A stretch of DNA of 64,000 nucleotides, from contig NZ_JARXIA010000006.1 of assembly GCF_031127875.1 (NCBI RefSeq), positions 186,001-250,000 on the forward strand, given 5' to 3'. Below the pieces are notes generated by a model. It was not told the origin of the DNA. It was given only the letters and a program-made list of their open reading frames with translations, and ran no database searches. The translations under genes were made by a program, and so were the position numbers. Of this stretch, positions 33,734 to 42,766 are shown one piece after another. This stretch comes from Pelagicoccus sp. SDUM812005. GTDB taxonomy: Bacteria; Verrucomicrobiota; Verrucomicrobiia; Opitutales; Opitutaceae. Every line of letters starts with the position of its first letter. The stretch's first letter is position 1.

Positions 33734-36577
33734 TTACGCGGCCGAGATGAGGCTGGCCGGGTCGAGGATGAGGGCGATGGTGCCGTCTCCGAGTATGGCT
33801 CCGCCGGATACGCCGGGGATGCCTTGCATCATGCCGCCGAGGGATTTGATGACGACTTCCTGTTTGCTGACCATGTCGTCCACGAGGAGTCCGCAGGGTT
33901 TGCCGCCGGTTTCGACGACGACCACGGTGGCGTCCTTGGGGTTGGAGATGGCGCCGGGGATGGCGAAGTGCTGGTGGAGGCGGAAGAGGGGGATGACCTG
34001 GCCGCGGATATTGAGGATTTCCTGGTTGCCTTGCACCTTGGCGAGTACGGCTTCGTCGGGACGTAGGGCGACCTTGACGGAGGTGGTGGGCAGGATGAAG
34101 CGGTCTTCGCCGACCTTGACCACGAGGCCGTCGACGATGGCCATGGTAAGGGGAAGCAGGATGCGGAAGGTGGAGCCTTTGCCGAGTTCGGACTGGATCT
34201 CGACCTTGCCGCGGAGCTTTTCGATGTTTTTCTTAACGACGTCCATGCCGACGCCGCGGCCGGAGATGTCGGTGATTTGGGCGGCGGTGGAGAAGCCGGG
34301 GGCGAAGATGAGCTTATAGATCTCTTCCTTGGAAAGTTGGTCGCTTTCGGAGACGATGCCGTTGGCGATGGCCTTGGCGAGGACGCGGTCCGGGTCGATG
34401 CCGCGGCCGTCGTCGGCGAGTTCGATGACGATGTTGGAGCCTTGGTGGTAGGCCTTGAGGGAGATGTTTCCGACTTCGTCCTTTCCGGCGGCGCGGCGTT
34501 CTTCGGCGTCGGCTTCGAGGCCGTGGTCGAGGGCGTTGCGTACCATGTGGACGAGGGGATCGCCGATTTCCTCGACGACGTTGCGGTCGAGTTCGGTGTC
34601 TTCTCCGAAGGTTTCGAAGCGCACTTTCTTGCCGCACTTGGCGCCGATGTCGCGGACGATGCGGCCCATTTTTTGGAAGGTGGGTTTCACGGGAATCATG
34701 CGCAGGGCCATGGAGGTGTGCTGCAGTTCCTTGGTGATGCGGGTGAGCTGCGACATGTTGCGCTGGAGGGCGGAGTCGCCGGCGGTGCTGCCGCTGCCGT
34801 TGTCTTGGCGGGAGCTTTCGAGAAGCTGGCTTTGCACGATCACGAGCTCGCCGACCATGTCCATGAGGTTGTCGAGCTTGGTGGTGTTGACGCGAATGGT
34901 GGCGTTTTCGGCGGCCTTGCGCTTGGCGGCTGCGGCGGCCTTGGCGTCGGGCTCTTGTTGAGCGACGGGCGTGGCCGCGGGGGCGGAAGCCTTGGCGGCT
35001 GCTGCGGGAGCGGCGGGCGATTGGTCTTCGTCGCTGAAATCTTCGGTTGCCGCGGGGAGCTCGGGCTCGTCTGCGGCGACCGCCATGGTGTTGGAATCTT
35101 CGCCGGTCTTTTGGGCCCAGACGTCGGGGCCTTCCATTGCCCAGCGGGCCCGGGCCATGAGCTCGCTGACGGGGATGACTTCGTTGGGGGTCGTTCCGTT
35201 GGCGAGGGCTTCGGTGATTTGCTCGATGAGCTTGGTGATGGTGTCCTTGGCGGCGAGGACGAGGTCGATGATGCCGGTGAAGACCTCGAGCTTGTCGTTA
35301 CGGACGAGGTCCATGAGGGACTCGACTTCGTGGGCGAGCCGGTTGACGGGGACGAGATTGAGGAAGCCGGCTACGCCCTTGATGGTGTGGAAGGAACGGA
35401 ACATCGAGTTGATGGCGTTACGGCTAGTAACGTCTTGCTCGAGCTCGAGGACGGCGGATTCGATTTGGCTGAGGTGGTCGACGGCCTCGGTGTGGAATTC
35501 TTGGAGGAGCTCTTCGTTTTCCTCCATGTTGAGGTCCATGACGACGTCGTACTGGGCGAACTCGGCGAGGAGTCCGTCGTCTTCTTCTTCTCCGGTGGTG
35601 AGCTGGGAGGAGTCGGCTTCGACGGGGGCGGCTTCTTCGGGAGGCGAGAAGGGGCCAGGCTCGCGGCCGGACTTGATCTCGCTGAGGGCGGTTTCCAGCC
35701 AAACGTTGAAGTCGGTGAGGATCTGGATGGCGAAGGGGTCGTAGGCGGCGGCGTTGTCGAGCAGGGCGTCCATCTTGGCGAGGACGGGGGTGACGGCGGC
35801 ATGTACGGTTTCGTCCGTCTCGAAGTCGTTTTCGAAGTCCTTGAGCAGGGAGTAGACGGGCAGCATGCCTTCGTCGCTGTCGACGGAGGAGAGCAGCAGC
35901 TCTGCGGAAAATTGCTGGGCGAGCTTGGCGAATATCTCGATGCGCTCTTCGGGCCAGTTTTCGTTGCCAGCGGTGGGCGCGTCGAAGGTGGGCTCTTCGG
36001 CCGCCTCGAAGGATGGGGCGTCGAAGGAGAAGGGTTCTTCCTCGAGCTCCGGCGCGGGAGCGGCGGGCTTGGGGGCGGGCGGTTCCGCGGTGGAGAAGTC
36101 TATGTCGCCGAAGCTAGGGAGGGGCGTGGGCTCGGGGAGCTCGGCGCTGTCGTCGGCGGGGATTTCGAGCATGGGCTCGGGTTCGCTGGTTTCGGCTTCC
36201 GGCTCGTCGTCGATGGGGATGGCGGCGGGCGCCACTGGCGTTTCCTTCGAGTTCTCGATGGAGAAGGGGCGGATGGGGGTGTCGTTGCGGAGGCTTTCCA
36301 CGGCGTCGCTGCACCAGCGGGCGAAGGCTCGCATGGCATGGACGGAGGTTTCGTCGAAGAGCTTGGCTTCGTCGAGCATGGCTTGGATGACCTCCTGGAC
36401 GCCTACGACTCCTTGCACGATCTCGGGGTCTTGGGGGAGGGACCAGGTGATCTCGTTGACGAGGCTGAAGATGGGGATGAGGCCGTCGTCGGTACCCGGT
36501 TGAGCGAGGTGAGACTCGGACGCGAGTTTCGCTGCAATTTCTTCGAATGAGTTTATTTCGTCAGGTGACCACGCCAT
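33734..36577 (-). CDS. cheA: CheA-type histidine kinase with duplicated N-terminal module
   Basis: 947 residues. The Hpt domain carries His397 in SMFRSFHTIKGVAGFLNL, then a dimerisation helix pair (LDNLMDMVGELVIVQSQLL), a CheA-type ATPase with LVHMVRNALDHGLE and GRGVGMDVVKKNIEKL, and a CheW-like C-terminal domain (VVKVGEDRFILPTTSVKVAL, GQVIPLFRLHQHF). Before the Hpt domain stand two copies of a helical module at about 3-97 and 207-302, joined by acidic, Pro/Ala-rich linkers. No P2 domain (CheY docking) is evident. No other chemotaxis gene is in the window, so it may control something other than flagella. Confidence 0.9.
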   Translation of the reverse strand: MAWSPDEINSFEEIAAKLASESHLAQPGTDDGLIPIFSLVNEITWSLPQDPEIVQGVVGVQEVIQAMLDEAKLFDETSVHAMRAFARWCSDAVESLRNDTPIRPFSIENSKETPVAPAAIPIDDEPEAETSEPEPMLEIPADDSAELPEPTPLPSFGDIDFSTAEPPAPKPAAPAPELEEEPFSFDAPSFEAAEEPTFDAPTAGNENWPEERIEIFAKLAQQFSAELLLSSVDSDEGMLPVYSLLKDFENDFETDETVHAAVTPVLAKMDALLDNAAAYDPFAIQILTDFNVWLETALSEIKSGREPGPFSPPEEAAPVEADSSQLTTGEEEDDGLLAEFAQYDVVMDLNMEENEELLQEFHTEAVDHLSQIESAVLELEQDVTSRNAINSMFRSFHTIKGVAGFLNLVPVNRLAHEVESLMDLVRNDKLEVFTGIIDLVLAAKDTITKLIEQITEALANGTTPNEVIPVSELMARARWAMEGPDVWAQKTGEDSNTMAVAADEPELPAATEDFSDEDQSPAAPAAAAKASAPAATPVAQQEPDAKAAAAAKRKAAENATIRVNTTKLDNLMDMVGELVIVQSQLLESSRQDNGSGSTAGDSALQRNMSQLTRITKELQHTSMALRMIPVKPTFQKMGRIVRDIGAKCGKKVRFETFGEDTELDRNVVEEIGDPLVHMVRNALDHGLEADAEERRAAGKDEVGNISLKAYHQGSNIVIELADDGRGIDPDRVLAKAIANGIVSESDQLSKEEIYKLIFAPGFSTAAQITDISGRGVGMDVVKKNIEKLRGKVEIQSELGKGSTFRILLPLTMAIVDGLVVKVGEDRFILPTTSVKVALRPDEAVLAKVQGNQEILNIRGQVIPLFRLHQHFAIPGAISNPKDATVVVVETGGKPCGLLVDDMVSKQEVVIKSLGGMMQGIPGVSGGAILGDGTIALILDPASLISAA

Positions 36578-36660
36578 GGTGTGAAAATCGGTTGCGAGAT
36601 GGGAGTAAGGGCGAATGCCGTACTCGGATCATCGTCGCGGGTGGGTGGTTGCTTGAGTAG

Positions 36661-36686
36661 AAAAACCGATAATTGCCCTCGGTTTT
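36661..36686 (-). terminator. Probable terminator of the second hybrid kinase gene
   Basis: AAAACCGA (36662-36669) pairs with TCGGTTTT (36679-36686) around a nine-base loop; read on the minus strand the T-run continues one base. It lies between the kinase stop and the cheA start. Confidence 0.6.
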
Positions 36687-36790
36687 AGACGGAAGTACTC
36701 AAGGCGGTGGGCTCGCGGCACTATTTTCGCGAGCGTTTTACAATGGGGGCGGGGGTGGAGGCTCGGCGCTGCATCGGCGCTGGGTGTCTG

Positions 36791-38758
36791 CTACTCGGGC
36801 TTGGCGGGGGCGAGGAGCTTTTGCACGGCGGAGAGGGCGGCCTTGAGGGCGAAAGGTTTCTTGAGCAGGATGGCGTCCTCGGGGATGTCGAACTGGGAGA
36901 GCAGCTCCTCTGAGTAGCCGGTCATGACGATGACCTTCATGTCCTTGTTTTTCTTGGTGAGCCGCTCTGCGAGCTCGGAGCCGCGCATCTTGGGGAGGAT
37001 GAGGTCGGTGATGAGGAGCTTGATGTCCTCGTGCGACTCTTCGAAGAAGTCGAGGGCGTCTTCGGCGGAGTTGGTGGAGTAGACCTGGTAGTTGTAGAGT
37101 CCGAGGAGGCCGGAGATGCAGTCGCACATGGTCTCGTCGTCCTCCACGACGAGGATGGACTCGCGCTCGGTGGAGGTGAAGTTCTCGGGCAGGCCTTCGT
37201 CGACTTCTTCGTCTTCGGAAACCTTGCTGGTGACGATGGGGAGGAAGATGCGGAAGCGGGTGCCTTTGCCCTTTTCGGAGGCGACTTCGATGTGTCCGTT
37301 GACCTGCTTGACGATACCGTAGACGGTGGCGAGCCCGAGGCCGGTGCCCTTGCCTTGCTCCTTGGTGGTGAAGAAGGGTTCGAAGATGCGTTTTTGGGTT
37401 TCGGGGTCGATGCCGGTGCCGGTGTCCTGGAAGCTGAGCACGAGGTAGGGCTTGGCGTCCATGTAGTCGGGGAGGAGGACTTCGGCCTGGTCGGCTTCGC
37501 AGCTGACCATGGAAAGCTCCATTTGCCCGCCGTCGGGCATGGCGTCGCGGGCGTTGGTGGTGAAGTTGATGAGGATCTGCTCGAGGGCGGTCCGGTTGAT
37601 ATTGACGTGGATGGGGGTGTCGGAGAAGCGAAGGTTGTACTGGATGTTTTCCGGTACGAGGCGACGCAGGATCTTCTGCATGTCGCGGGTGACCTTGATG
37701 GCGTCGAGGACCTCGGGCTTGAGGTTCTTGTTGCGGCGGGAGAAGGAGAGGAGCTGCTGGGTGAGGTCGGCGGCGCGTTCGGCGGCTTTGCGGATCTCGG
37801 ATACGAACTTCTTGTTGGGGTCGGCGTCCTCGATCTTGTCGATGACGAGATCGGAGAAGGAGAGGATGACGGCGAGGATGTTGTTGAAGTCGTGGGCGAT
37901 GCCTCCGGCGAGGCGGCCGACGGCTTCCATCTTCTGGGATTGGAAGAGGTCCTGCTCGAGGCGGCGGATGTGGGAGACGTCGCGTTGGATGACGACGTAG
38001 TTGGAGACGTGGCCTTGGGGGCCGTGCACGGGGAAGGCCTTCCAGGAGATGATGAACTCGGCGCCGTCTTTCTTGTAGCCGACGGTCTCGCCGGCGGCGG
38101 GCTGGCCGGACTGGATGTCCTTCACCATTTCCTCGATGACGGAGGCGTCGGTGGCGGGGCCGTTGAGGATGGAGATGGGCTTGCCGATGACTTCGATGTC
38201 GGTGTAGCCGGTGATCTGGGTGAAGCCGTCGTTGGTGTAGAGGATGCGGGCCTCGCCGTTTTCCCAGTTGGTGTCGGTGATGAGCACGCCTTCGCCGATG
38301 CTTTTGAGGGCGGTGGCGATGAGCCGGATCTGGTTTTCGGTGGTGACGGTGCGGCTGAGGTCCTTGAAGAAGAGCAGGGCTCCGGAGAGCTCGGGGCGCT
38401 GGAGATTGGTGTTGGGCTTGAGGTGGAAGCTGACGGGCAGGACGTTGCCGTTGGGGGTGTGCAGGTTGGCTTGGGCGTGGGCAAGCTGTGGGTTGCGGTA
38501 GCGCTCGTCGGCGAGGTTGAGGGCTTGCCCGGTCTTGGGGTCGGTGGCGACGAAGACGTCGTTGATGGAGGCGCCGGCGATGAGGTCCGCGGCGATGGAG
38601 AGGGATTGCAGGGCTTGTTTGTTGGCCCTTTGGATGCGTCCGGTCCGATCGATGACGATGATGCCTTCGCTCGAGTATTCCAGGAGGGAGTCGGCGAGGT
38701 TTTGCGATCCCAGGGAATCCTCCGCAGGATTGTTTGCGGAAGGATCGGGCTGCGTCAT
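36791..38758 (-). CDS. Soluble hybrid histidine kinase (PAS-HisKA-HATPase-REC)
   Basis: 655 residues from ATG 38758 (a TTG at 38794 is also in frame). No membrane helix. Two or three PAS domains come first (SEGIIVIDRTGRIQRAN; IGEGVLITDTNWENGEARILYTNDGFTQITGY with a following PAC), then HisKA with the phospho-histidine in LAGGIAHDFNNILAVIL, an ATPase domain with FQDTGTGIDPE and GTGLGLATVYGIV, and a C-terminal receiver with VVEDDETMCD and the phospho-aspartate in LLITDLILPKM. HDFNN is characteristic of the NtrB-like hybrid group. It is 213 bases upstream of cheA on the same strand, with a hairpin between, so co-regulation is possible but not shown. Confidence 0.92.
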   Translation of the reverse strand: MTQPDPSANNPAEDSLGSQNLADSLLEYSSEGIIVIDRTGRIQRANKQALQSLSIAADLIAGASINDVFVATDPKTGQALNLADERYRNPQLAHAQANLHTPNGNVLPVSFHLKPNTNLQRPELSGALLFFKDLSRTVTTENQIRLIATALKSIGEGVLITDTNWENGEARILYTNDGFTQITGYTDIEVIGKPISILNGPATDASVIEEMVKDIQSGQPAAGETVGYKKDGAEFIISWKAFPVHGPQGHVSNYVVIQRDVSHIRRLEQDLFQSQKMEAVGRLAGGIAHDFNNILAVILSFSDLVIDKIEDADPNKKFVSEIRKAAERAADLTQQLLSFSRRNKNLKPEVLDAIKVTRDMQKILRRLVPENIQYNLRFSDTPIHVNINRTALEQILINFTTNARDAMPDGGQMELSMVSCEADQAEVLLPDYMDAKPYLVLSFQDTGTGIDPETQKRIFEPFFTTKEQGKGTGLGLATVYGIVKQVNGHIEVASEKGKGTRFRIFLPIVTSKVSEDEEVDEGLPENFTSTERESILVVEDDETMCDCISGLLGLYNYQVYSTNSAEDALDFFEESHEDIKLLITDLILPKMRGSELAERLTKKNKDMKVIVMTGYSEELLSQFDIPEDAILLKKPFALKAALSAVQKLLAPAKPE

Positions 38759-38822
38759 GGGGGTGGAGTCGTTGGTTCGGGAGGTCGTGCTCAAGGAGCG
38801 GGTACTGTTGGAAACGCCTCCG

Positions 38823-38870
38823 AAAAAAGCAACAACCCACGTTTTGGCGATTCTACCTAAACGCGGGTTG
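38823..38870 (-). terminator. Probable terminator of galE
   Basis: A 12-bp stem with one mismatch (38833-38844 with 38859-38870; CAACCC/GGGTTG outer arms) and a 14-base loop; on the minus strand it is followed after four bases by six T. It lies about 100 bases after the galE stop. Confidence 0.6.
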
Positions 38871-38971
38871 GCGGGACTTGGCTGCGTAGGCAGCGGACTG
38901 GGTGTAGTTGTAGGCTGACTACGCCAGTAGGAATTGCGAGTGGCCGCTCGGAGGGGGCGCCTAGTCGTCGC

Positions 38972-39964
38972 TTAGGCGTCTTCGTAGCCGCGCGGGTGGG
39001 ATTGGTGCCAGGCCCAAGCGGTTTCGATGATGCTGCGTATGGTGCCGTACTGGGGAGTCCAGCCGAGTTCCGATTTCGCCTTGGCGCTGTCGGCGTAGGC
39101 GGAGGGCACGTCGCCGGCTCGCTTGGGGGCCAGGTCGTAGGGGACGGGGCGCCCGGAGACCTCCTCGACGGTCTTGATGATTTCGAGCACGCTGGCGGGG
39201 GTGCCGGTGCCGAGGTTGTAGGTGAGGAGCCTGCCCTTCTCCTCGAGAAGCGGGAAGGCGGCGATGTGGGCGCGGGAGAGGTCGTCCACGTGCACGTAGT
39301 CGCGCAGGCAGGTCCCGTCGGGGGTGGGGTAGTCGTTTCCGAAGACCATCATCTTTTCGCGCTGGCCGAGGGCCACTTGGATGGCGATGGGGATGAGGTG
39401 GGTTTCGGGGGAGTGGTCTTCGCCGATGATGCCGCCTTCCGCGGCGCCGGAGGCGTTGAAGTAGCGGAAGATGGCGGCGGACATGCCGTAGGCTTTGGTG
39501 CAGTAGTCGAGGATGACTTCCACGTCGGCCTTGGTCTGGCCGTAGGCGCTGATGGGGCGCAGGGGCATGGTTTCGTTGAAGGGCGGTTCCGCTTCTTCGC
39601 CGAGCACGGTGCAGGAGGAGGAGAAGACGAACTTGTTGACGCCCGCCTCGCGCATGGACTTGAGGAGGGATATGGTCTTGGCGACGTTGTTCTCGTAGTG
39701 CTTGAGGGGGTCCTGCATGGACTCGCCGACCTCGATGAAGGCGGCGAAGTGCATGACGATGTCGATGTCCTCGGACTTGAGGATTTCGATGACCTTGGGG
39801 GAGTCGGCGAGGTCGACCTCGTGGAAGCTCACGCCCGCGGGGATGGATTCCTTGTGCCCCTTGACGAGGTTATCGAGGACGATGGGGGTATGCCCAGCGA
39901 CCTGCAGTTGACGCACGCAATGGCTTCCAATGTAGCCTGCACCTCCTACGACGAGTACGTTCAT
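38972..39964 (-). CDS. galE: UDP-glucose 4-epimerase
   Basis: 330 residues. It interconverts UDP-glucose and UDP-galactose with bound NAD. The Rossmann motif is VVGGAGYIGSHCVRQL, the catalytic SxnYxxxK set is FSSSCTVLG and SAYGQTKADVEVIL, and YFNASGA and RDYVHVDDLS are family marks. It borders the glycan locus, and UDP-galactose made here is the substrate of the UDP-galactopyranose mutase at the other end of the window. Codon use is GC-rich like the housekeeping part. ATG start at 39964. Confidence 0.96.
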   Translation of the reverse strand: MNVLVVGGAGYIGSHCVRQLQVAGHTPIVLDNLVKGHKESIPAGVSFHEVDLADSPKVIEILKSEDIDIVMHFAAFIEVGESMQDPLKHYENNVAKTISLLKSMREAGVNKFVFSSSCTVLGEEAEPPFNETMPLRPISAYGQTKADVEVILDYCTKAYGMSAAIFRYFNASGAAEGGIIGEDHSPETHLIPIAIQVALGQREKMMVFGNDYPTPDGTCLRDYVHVDDLSRAHIAAFPLLEEKGRLLTYNLGTGTPASVLEIIKTVEEVSGRPVPYDLAPKRAGDVPSAYADSAKAKSELGWTPQYGTIRSIIETAWAWHQSHPRGYEDA

Positions 39965-40108
39965 GAGGCGAGACGATGGGGAGTCGTGGCTCTAGATCGA
40001 GCGTAAACCTTTGGCTGACCTACTTTTGCAGGGGTGTGTAGGTTTTGGGGCGTGGGGGGAGCAGGAGGGCTCGGTGCCAAGGGATTCACTATCGTTGGTT
40101 ACGTGGAA

Positions 40109-40137
40109 TTGACTCTTCATCGAGCATCTCCATTTAG
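40109..40137 (+). promoter_or_regulatory. Candidate promoter of the plus-strand glycan operon
   Basis: TTGACT at 40109-40114 and ATTTAG at 40132-40137, 17 bases apart, just before the ATG at 40147. The -10 match is weak. The spacer back to galE (39965-40146) has no gene. Confidence 0.4.
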
Positions 40138-40146
40138 GTCACGTAC

Positions 40147-40887
40147 ATGCGAAAACGCTTTGATAATCAGACGATTGTAGTCACGGGCGCTACCCGAGGA
40201 ATAGGGAAAGCGATCGCGGCGCAGCTTTTGAGGGAGGGTGCGACCGTGATAGGGACGGGTACTCGTCAAAGCAACGAGCGGGCAGAAGGGATTGGGGAGC
40301 TGGAGGGAGTGCACTGGCACGATGTCGATTTGTCCTCCGTTCAGGAGGCTGAGTCGTTTTGCTCCTTTTTGGCGAAGCTTGAGCGTATCGACGCTTGCAT
40401 AAACAACGCTGGGATAAACCGCATTAAAGTCCTAGATGACATTACTGCGGCCGACTATGACGTGGTTCATTCGGTTAACCAAAGGGCGCCGTTTCTGATT
40501 TGTCAGGCCGTTGCTGGGAGGATGCGAGCGTGTGGTGGGGGACGAATTCTCAACGTTGCATCCATTTGGAGTGAGGTGAGTAAGGCGCAACGCAGTCTTT
40601 ACTCGGCGAGTAAGACCGCTTTGGTGGGCATGACCCGAGCTTTGTCCGCGGAATTGGGGAGTGATGGGATTCTCATCAATTCGCTTTCCCCGGGCTTCGT
40701 TCTGACGGACCTAACTCGGGAGTCTCTTTCTGAAGAGCAGATGTGTGAGTTGGCTGATCAGGTGCCCTTGAAGCGTTTGGCGACACCAGAGGAAATTGCG
40801 GAGGTGGCCTGTTTTTTGGTGAGTGATTCGAATCGGTATTTAACCGGTCAAAATATTATCGCGGATGGAGGGTTCACGATCGTATGA
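40147..40887 (+). CDS. SDR-family oxidoreductase (FabG-like)
   Basis: 246 residues, classical short-chain dehydrogenase. NAD(P) site VVTGATRGIGKAIA, NNAGI, catalytic YSASKTA with the serine in NVASIWS, and SPGFVLTDLT. Such enzymes in glycan loci oxidise or reduce hydroxy or keto groups of a sugar; here the substrate is presumably made by the neighbouring AroB-like cyclase. Its stop overlaps the next ATG (ATGA), so it is coupled with that gene. From here on, GC is visibly lower than in the flank. Confidence 0.92.
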   Translation: MRKRFDNQTIVVTGATRGIGKAIAAQLLREGATVIGTGTRQSNERAEGIGELEGVHWHDVDLSSVQEAESFCSFLAKLERIDACINNAGINRIKVLDDITAADYDVVHSVNQRAPFLICQAVAGRMRACGGGRILNVASIWSEVSKAQRSLYSASKTALVGMTRALSAELGSDGILINSLSPGFVLTDLTRESLSEEQMCELADQVPLKRLATPEEIAEVACFLVSDSNRYLTGQNIIADGGFTIV

Positions 40888-41969
40888 ATGCAGCTGCGGG
40901 TGAATCCAACTTTTCGGTACGATCTTACTTGGGGGTGTACGAAGTACAGTTTGTGGATGACTTCGTTGCTAGCTTGCTTTCGCATTTGAAGGAAGGCGAT
41001 GTCTTGTTAGTCGACCAGAACGTGGAGCGAATCTACAAGAATAGGATAGGAAGTTCATTCGACTCTCACAGGGTAATCCGTTTGGATCCAAAGGAAGAAT
41101 TAAAAAGCTATGAGGGCGTAATGCCGATCATTTCACAGCTGATCGAAACTGGATTTAAGAAAAATAATCGATTGGTGGCGGTCGGAGGTGGAATAACTCA
41201 AGATGTTACGGCTTTCATCTCCTCCATCATGTACAGAGGAGTAGACTGGGTCTTTGTTCCAACCAACCTCTTGTCTCAATGCGATAGCTGTATCGGGAGC
41301 AAAACATCTATCAATTTTGGAGACTATAAAAACCAGCTCGGAGGATTTTATCCTCCGAGACTGATCCTGCAAGATCCATCATTTCGGAAATCTTTGGATG
41401 CGAGAGAGATCGCTTCGGGGGTAGGTGAGATGGCGCACTATTTTCTAATAGATGGGGAGGATTCTTTTGCAGCGTTAGAGGCTGGAGTTGTCGAAGCTTT
41501 AAAGGGAGGGCAAGTCGTTACGGAATTTGTGCGGCGTAGTCTCGAAATAAAACGGGATATGATCGAGGTCGATGAGTTCGACAAGGGGCCTCGCAACGTC
41601 TTCAATTACGGCCACTCTTTCGGGCACGCAATTGAGGGGTACACACGGTATGCGATTCCTCATGGGATCGCGGTATCGTTTGGGATGGATATTGCGAATT
41701 CGGTCTCCGTGGCACTTGGGCTGATGGATGCTAAAGTGCAGGAAAGGGTTTTTTCGGTCTTAAGCCAAATATGGCGTGGCGTGGACTTTCCTACGATCGA
41801 TCTGAATCGGTATGTAGAAAGTTTAAGAAAAGATAAAAAGAACATTGGTAGTAACGTGCGAGTTGTTTTGTCTCGAGGGATTGGAGACATGTTTCTCGAG
41901 CGAATTGAAATCGATAGTTTGTTCATGGATACGCTGGAAAAACGATTTTCTGTGTACCGGGAAAGTTGA
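40884..41969 (+). CDS. AroB-like sugar-phosphate cyclase family protein
   Basis: 361 residues of the dehydroquinate-synthase superfamily, which also holds sedoheptulose-7-phosphate cyclases of cyclitol pathways. NAD site VAVGGGITQDVTAF, RGVDWVFVPTNLLSQCDSCIG, then FNYGHSFGHAIEG and PHGIAV with the metal-binding histidines. Compared from memory with E. coli AroB, the Arg and Asn before the NYGHSFGH motif are kept, but the active-site lysine of AEVIKYG is histidine (GEMAHYF). So it is probably not the shikimate enzyme; the product may be a cyclitol or a related carbocycle. Overlaps the SDR gene by four bases. Confidence 0.85.
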   Translation: MNAAAGESNFSVRSYLGVYEVQFVDDFVASLLSHLKEGDVLLVDQNVERIYKNRIGSSFDSHRVIRLDPKEELKSYEGVMPIISQLIETGFKKNNRLVAVGGGITQDVTAFISSIMYRGVDWVFVPTNLLSQCDSCIGSKTSINFGDYKNQLGGFYPPRLILQDPSFRKSLDAREIASGVGEMAHYFLIDGEDSFAALEAGVVEALKGGQVVTEFVRRSLEIKRDMIEVDEFDKGPRNVFNYGHSFGHAIEGYTRYAIPHGIAVSFGMDIANSVSVALGLMDAKVQERVFSVLSQIWRGVDFPTIDLNRYVESLRKDKKNIGSNVRVVLSRGIGDMFLERIEIDSLFMDTLEKRFSVYRES

Positions 41970-41975
41970 AAAAGT

Positions 41976-42704
41976 ATGGATATCCAGAAGTTAGTTGTGC
42001 ACATTCCTGCTCGGGCCGGCAGCAAGCGATTACGTTCGAAGAATCTCCGTCTGCTCCGAGGGAAGCCGATGATCTCCTATGCCATCGATTGCGCTTTGGC
42101 GAGTGGTCTTGCGGACGAGATCTATGTTAATACGGACTCTTCAGAACTTTCAGAGCTGGCTATCGAAAGCGGAGTAAAAGTTTATAAACGCGACCCGAGC
42201 CTTGCTGCTGATGATTCAACTGGAGACGATTTTACTGCAGATATCATTGAATCTCTACAATTGGATACTCTGATGATGATCAGCCCTGTTTGCCCTCTGG
42301 TAACGGTCGAGGATGTGACGAGGGCGATTGAATGTTATCGCAATGATTCTGCTGCGGATACGCTTATAACATGCACGGAGACTCAGATGCAGGCTGCGAT
42401 GGAGGGAACGTTTGTGAACATCAAGCCCGGAGCTCCTCTCGCTCCAACGCAGGATAATCCGAAAATTCAGATTTGTAATTGGGCGGTTACTATTTGGAAT
42501 GGGCCCACCTTTTTGAGGAATTACCGCAAGTTTAAAGGCGGGTATTGTGGAACGCGAAGGATTCTTCTTCCGATCGATCCGCTTCACTCTGTTAAGGTCA
42601 GCAATGAGGCGGACTTCAGGCTTGTTGAATCGTTGTTGAGGGTTTCCGAAGACTCGGGAGGGGAAGGCGAAGTGCGTTATTGGGGAGATTCTTCTAATGC
42701 CTAA
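41976..42704 (+). CDS. CMP-ulosonate-type cytidylyltransferase
   Basis: 242 residues, NeuA/PseF/KdsB family, which activates 8- or 9-carbon keto-acids with CTP. The CTP-binding start IPARAGSKRLRSKNLRLLRGKP is intact, with the YVNTDSSEL strand, SPVCPLVT and the closing DPLHSVKVSNEADFRLVESLL typical of acylneuraminate cytidylyltransferases. It lies six bases after the AroB-like gene. No NeuB- or KdsA-like PEP condensing gene is in the operon, so the natural substrate is open. Confidence 0.9.
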   Translation: MDIQKLVVHIPARAGSKRLRSKNLRLLRGKPMISYAIDCALASGLADEIYVNTDSSELSELAIESGVKVYKRDPSLAADDSTGDDFTADIIESLQLDTLMMISPVCPLVTVEDVTRAIECYRNDSAADTLITCTETQMQAAMEGTFVNIKPGAPLAPTQDNPKIQICNWAVTIWNGPTFLRNYRKFKGGYCGTRRILLPIDPLHSVKVSNEADFRLVESLLRVSEDSGGEGEVRYWGDSSNA

Positions 42705-42766
42705 ACGTACTTGCGGAATGCCAGAAGAACGCGTTTCTTTGGATTAGCCGCCGAAGCAAGCCCTGT

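Noticed and set aside
34277-36550. 757-codon plus-strand frame over cheA
   Set aside because: Low-complexity G/E/V/D translation, a GC-skew shadow of the clear CheA gene.
37031-38860. 609-codon plus-strand frame over the second hybrid kinase
   Set aside because: Same shadow pattern; the minus strand has PAS, HisKA, ATPase and receiver motifs.
41976-42704. Assignment as KdsB or NeuA proper
   Set aside because: No Kdo or sialate synthase gene is present, so only the broader cytidylyltransferase family is stated.
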